From the NCBI GenBank assembly GCA_905250885.1, contig CAJNOQ010000063.1, positions 1 to 64,000 on the forward strand: a stretch of DNA of 64,000 nucleotides, in the 5' to 3' direction. The DNA is from Didymodactylos carnosus (lineage: Eukaryota > Rotifera > Eurotatoria > Philodinida > Philodinidae). A model generated the notes under the pieces. The model was not told the DNA's origin, ran no database searches, and saw nothing but the letters and a program-made list of their open reading frames with translations. The position numbers were made by a program, and so were the translations under genes. Below, one piece after another: positions 59,974 through 64,000 of this stretch (position 1 is the first letter of the stretch; each line of letters starts with the position of its first letter).

Positions 59974-61932
59974 ATGTATTCAAAACATGCTCCTCGTGCA
60001 CAAAAACACAACATAAATAATAGAAATAAATATCATGAAAGAGAAACTCATTGTCAAAAAAAGATAAAACCTAATTCTAAACGATATTTGAACTATGATG
60101 AAAATGCGGATAGATTTCGTGCTCAATTACGAACAATTGGATTAGAATTACGTGATATTGCTGGTGATGGAAACTGTTTATTTAGAAGTTGTAAGTTCAA
60201 ATTAAATATTTGTTCCGTAAATATTTTAGTAAACTATATAAATCTTCGTGTTCTATTTCTGAACAAACCGTTCGACTAGCTTGAAGGAACATAGCTAATA
60301 AACCAAACATAAGTCGAAAATCTAAAATAATTTTTTTTCTTTAGTTGCTGATCAGATGGATGGCGATGCGCGAAACCATGCATTGTATCGAAAACAAGTA
60401 TGTGATTATATATTGAAAAATCAAGAAGATTATCAACCATTTATTGTCGATCAACCATTTGATGTCTTCTTGAAATCACTTGCTGAAGAGGGCACGTATG
60501 CTGGAAACGAGTCGATTGTTGCATTTGCGCAGTTATACAATGCCAAAATATGTGTACATCAATTACACCAACCAATATGGGTCGTATGCTTTTCAAATAA
60601 ACCTGAATATGAACTTCACATCTCCTATCATAACTTCGAGCATTATTCCAGGTAAAGCATTCTCATCATTAATTGATTGTTAGTTTCGACTCGGGTGGGT
60701 AAGCAGAGAACTTCCTATCCTAAATTCTTACACTGTTCTTCAGATTTCTGGAATTTTTAGTCTAGCAAAAATTTGTCAAACCTTTTTTGTGAGTGTAACA
60801 AACATCACGATTATCTTGCAGGTGTTTGACCTGACAGACTGTAAGAGACTGACAGCTATTGGCAGTAGTTACTTTAGGACATTCAACAACCAATAAGCTA
60901 CCTGACAAAATAATTGCTAGGCAGTCTTTTAAACTTGGATTCTGTAATTAATGTAGCAAGAAAAATGTAGCAACGAGAAAACCCAAGCGTACCGTGACGT
61001 GTTTCGTTGAAAAAATAAGTTCTGATGCGAAGTAACAAAAGTTCTTTGCTTTAACAAATGTTTCACTTGCTTAGAAACCTCCTCCCCCCCCATCGACTTT
61101 TTAAAAATGATTATCTGCCAGAAAAATTTCCTCAATCTGACCAAAAACAATCGGAAACCCTGATTCGGTACCTCTGTTTTTATTATTTAGTGTAAGAAAA
61201 ATAGGTGATTTGACAGTAGCGACAGCCGATGTTCGTTTACAACCAGTTACTACTACTAAATCGGCAACAACTTCAAATTGCACATCTTTTTCAAATAAGT
61301 CTAAGAAGGAAGAAGCATCAAACGAATATTTAATTGATGAACATGATATATCGTATATAATATCACAAACAAATACGAACGATAAAAATCTAATACATCA
61401 CACATTATCAGATTTTAGCGGGGATATTGATTCAACTATAGCTTATCTTCTAGCAATAACAACTACCGACAATCTCACATCGAACACATGTGCCGAAAAA
61501 TTACAACGAATTATGTCTATAACAGGAGTGTACGATATTGATTTGGTAGAACAGTCGTATAGGGCTAATAATTCAGATGTTAATTTAACTATTGGATCAT
61601 TATCAGCGTTGGCAGTTGACAACGCTGTTACAAAAACCGATGACAGTGAGTACAATGACATACAGGATGAAACACCGACATTTTCATCATCCGTATCCAA
61701 AAAATCAAATGTCAATAGTAATAGGCAAACGGGGGCACAAAATAAAAAAGCGAAGAAAAAGCGTGCTATGGAAAGAAGACGTGCTGAAACAGAGAAACAA
61801 CAAACGAATGATAAAAATCGTAATTCGTCAGCTTCGGTGATAGACAACAATACGAGTAAAACAAATCAGGATGCAGCAAATGCTGTCGTCCAACCAAATC
61901 CAAATGTTAATATTGAGTTTATTCGAATCTAA
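59974..61932 (+). CDS. OTUD3: OTU-domain deubiquitinase OTUD3
   Basis: Exons 59974-60190, 60345-60651 and 61191-61932 join to 421 residues. The OTU domain (about 45-175) has the catalytic GDGNCLFRS (Asp65, Cys68), then MDGDARNHALYRKQVCDYIL, AEEGTYAGNESIVAFAQLYN and the histidine motif ELHISYHNFEHYSSVR (His172). A UBA-like segment follows around 245-330 in two helical parts (IDEHDISYIISQTNTNDKNL and LQRIMSITGVYDIDLVEQSY), then a basic coiled tail (KKAKKKRAMERRRAETEKQQ) as in OTUD3. OTUD3 removes K6- and K11-linked ubiquitin chains. The second intron is 539 nt, far larger than the others here. Confidence 0.93.
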
Positions 61933-63275
61933 TATTTACTGTCCTTAAGACAACTAGCAATATAGTTGTTGGTCTATCAATTCGTCTGAATCAAGCAGTG
62001 ATGATTAAACAGAAGCGAGAAGAGATTAACAACCACGGTTGTTGTGTTCACGCCTGATAACTTCTCAGTGGTATCGTACTTTTGCATCAAGCACTTCGCA
62101 TCGAGCACACATTTCGAGTTCAAGTTTTTTTCCTAAATATTTTTCATTTTATATAGTCTTTAGTGTGCTTGTTAGTGCTTAAAATTTCGGCTATTATTAT
62201 TTTTTCGTTTTCTGTTTAATAAAGACAAATACAACTGTTAAACTTCATAATTCTACATTTTGTATAGCAAGAGCCTTCACGACCAGGAGGCATCACAGGT
62301 ACTATGGTGAAATAATAAGAGAGCAAAAAATATCGAAAAAAATAACGTCAGTATACAGAATTGCTTCTAGAACCCCACCCCTGTCCAGAAAGTTGATTTT
62401 CGTCCAAAAAGTTAACTTTGAGATAAATACATGATGTAGTTACTCAACGCTCTAGCTTCTCTTCCGATTATGCTAATTTTTCTGCTCCAAAAATACCTTT
62501 TCGGGATTTTGTAGGAAGTTTTCTGAAAGTCATAAACAACAGTCATATTAGTTAACAAAGTTGTAATTTTAGGAGAAAATGCCTGTACAGGCGAGGGCAT
62601 CCGCTGCTTAAATGTGCATCGGATCCAGCAAGATCGAAAATCACCAAAGTATATATATATAAATTATTTTCAGATCTAGTTTCTCAAGAAATATAATTTT
62701 TTTGAAAAAAGTGTTTTGGATTTTTTTAACCTCACTTTTCTGATTTAGAGCTGTCGTCACTTACAAGACTTCTCTCTTTTAAACCTAGACGGCTTAGATT
62801 GGTCTTAAATTGAAAAGAAATTCATCGTCATGATGTGACAGCGCTCAATTTCTGACTACCTTCTCAGTCTTTGAGAAAAAAAGGATTTCCATAGAACGAA
62901 CCTATGGTTGGGGGAATTTCCCCGATAGAATATCAGAGAAACGTTGAGAAACAAAGTTTCGACGATCATTCTTTGCTTTATCATAGCGCTGAGTTTTCTA
63001 AGATCAATCTGGGGTTACTAGGGCGTAAAATACTTTCGGTACAATTTTATAAATGACAAGACCTACTTTTTCATCCTTGTATCTGGGTTAAGTCTAAAAA
63101 AATTCGCTATTTTCAGCTCAAAGTTTAATGTAAACATACTTTGATATGACTAACATCCACTAAGAAATTCATTAAAAATAGGCAGGTTCTCTTGAAATCT
63201 CTGAGTGAAAAGAAGTTCTCAAAAACTCTATGTTAATACTGACTATTTAATTTATCTATAGATATTTGAAAATTA
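61933..63275. other. Intergenic region between OTUD3 and PPCS
   Basis: OTUD3's 3' UTR probably ends near the AATAAAGAC word at 62218-62226. No coding sequence or repeat was recognised in the rest; PPCS regulatory sequence should lie at the right end. Confidence 0.4.
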
Positions 63276-64000
63276 ATGATGAATACGAAGGCTGATTCAA
63301 ACTTCAACAGCGTTGAAACATTTCTCACACAATGTCAAGTATGAAAAACAAAGTTTCTAAAATAGGGATCACTATAATGGAGTACGTACTCTTTTAGAAA
63401 GTAAACAGTCCAATCGTTCTCGTTACGTCTGGTGGTACATTAGTTCCATTAGAAAAGAATACTGTTCGTTTTATTGATAATTTTAGTACTGGAAGACGTG
63501 GTGCAGCATCAGTCGAATATTTTCTTGAATTAAACTATAGTGTTATTTTTTATTATCGTGCAGGTTCAATTCAACCTTTTGACCGTCATATACACAATGT
63601 TTTTGACATATTACTATCTACTAGTCATAGTGAACAGTTAACGAAAACAATTGAACAATATAAAAGCTATAAAAATAATTTATTATCGATATCATTCAAA
63701 ACTGTGACAGAATATTTAGATGGACTAGAATTATTATGTAAGGTATTGAATCCGTACCGTAAATTAGCAATGATTTATCTATGTGCGGCTGTATCCGATT
63801 ATTATTTACCATTAGATGAACTACCTGAACATAAAATATCCAGTGAGCAGAATGAACTAGTACTACGATTGAAACCAGTTAAAAAAGTATTAGGCGATGT
63901 TAAACAACACTGGTCACCCGATGCTTATGTTGTATCATTTAAATTAGAAACAAATAAACAACTTCTACAAGATAAATGTATAAAATCATTAAAAAAATAT
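63276..64000 (+). CDS. PPCS: Phosphopantothenate-cysteine ligase, cut by window end
   Basis: Exon 1 is 63276-63338 and exon 2 starts at 63398 and runs open to the window edge, with a 59-nt intron between (GTATGA...TTTTAG). Visible are the nucleotide-binding start [48 protein letters not shown], the [11 protein letters not shown] motif and PEHKISS, then [10 protein letters not shown], all in the order of animal PPCS. The enzyme joins cysteine to 4'-phosphopantothenate with ATP in the second step of coenzyme A synthesis in the cytosol. About 220 of the usual 310 residues are present. Two in-frame ATGs (63276 and 63279) compete as start. Confidence 0.93.

Noticed and set aside
61443-61850. Minus-strand 135-codon frame
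   Set aside because: It is the antisense of OTUD3 exon 3, which is supported by homology and splice sites.

Overview
The window is AT-rich nuclear DNA of an invertebrate animal. Most introns are very short (about 50-75 nt, GT...AG). It carries conserved metazoan genes and a fragment of a plant-type pentatricopeptide gene. Together these fit a bdelloid rotifer best; bdelloids are known from published surveys to carry plant-like PPR genes. The species assignment is inference. No tRNA, rRNA, CRISPR or bacterial operon was found.

Layout. 0-5.5 kb: a small four-exon gene of unknown function with a KEN-box-like motif; a 1.8 kb segment bounded by long inverted repeats; an intact small secreted cysteine-rich peptide gene; a truncated PPR gene. 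5.5-9.9 kb: no convincing gene. 9.9-12 kb: a single-pass membrane protein and an EF-hand protein. 14.2-17.7 kb: a 14-exon CELF/Bruno RNA-binding protein. 18.8-20.2 kb: an E2F4/5-like transcription factor. 20-23.6 kb: repeats, including a non-autonomous hAT-like element. 23.6-28 kb: a CD225/dispanin-like membrane protein convergent with a MYORG-type GH31 glycosidase. 28.8-30.8 kb: a cluster of three inverted-repeat elements. 33.3-39.8 kb: three genes in a row on the minus strand, GSK-3, MED8 and FAM221. 42-46 kb: NDUFAF4 convergent with ANKUB1. 46-51.8 kb: repeat-rich intergenic DNA. 51.8-56.4 kb: a 17-exon GABA-B receptor subunit. 56.4-60 kb: repeats and decayed coding sequence. 60-62 kb: OTUD3 deubiquitinase. 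63.3 kb to the end: PPCS, cut by the window edge.

The genes are ordinary, independently transcribed eukaryotic genes: RNA processing, cell cycle, signalling, mitochondrial complex I assembly, coenzyme A synthesis, transcription and ubiquitin. I see no operon-like system. For every multi-exon gene whose exons I give, I chose the splice sites by hand, and the joined length of each complete model is a multiple of three. The most notable signals are a perfect 77-bp inverted repeat, a near-palindromic 360-bp hAT-like element with an exact 8-bp target duplication, a GU-rich tract directly after a 5' splice site of the CELF gene together with a GC-AG intron in the same gene, a GSK-3 without the usual inhibitory N-terminal serine motif, a cysteine-rich secreted peptide, and a plant-type PPR remnant.
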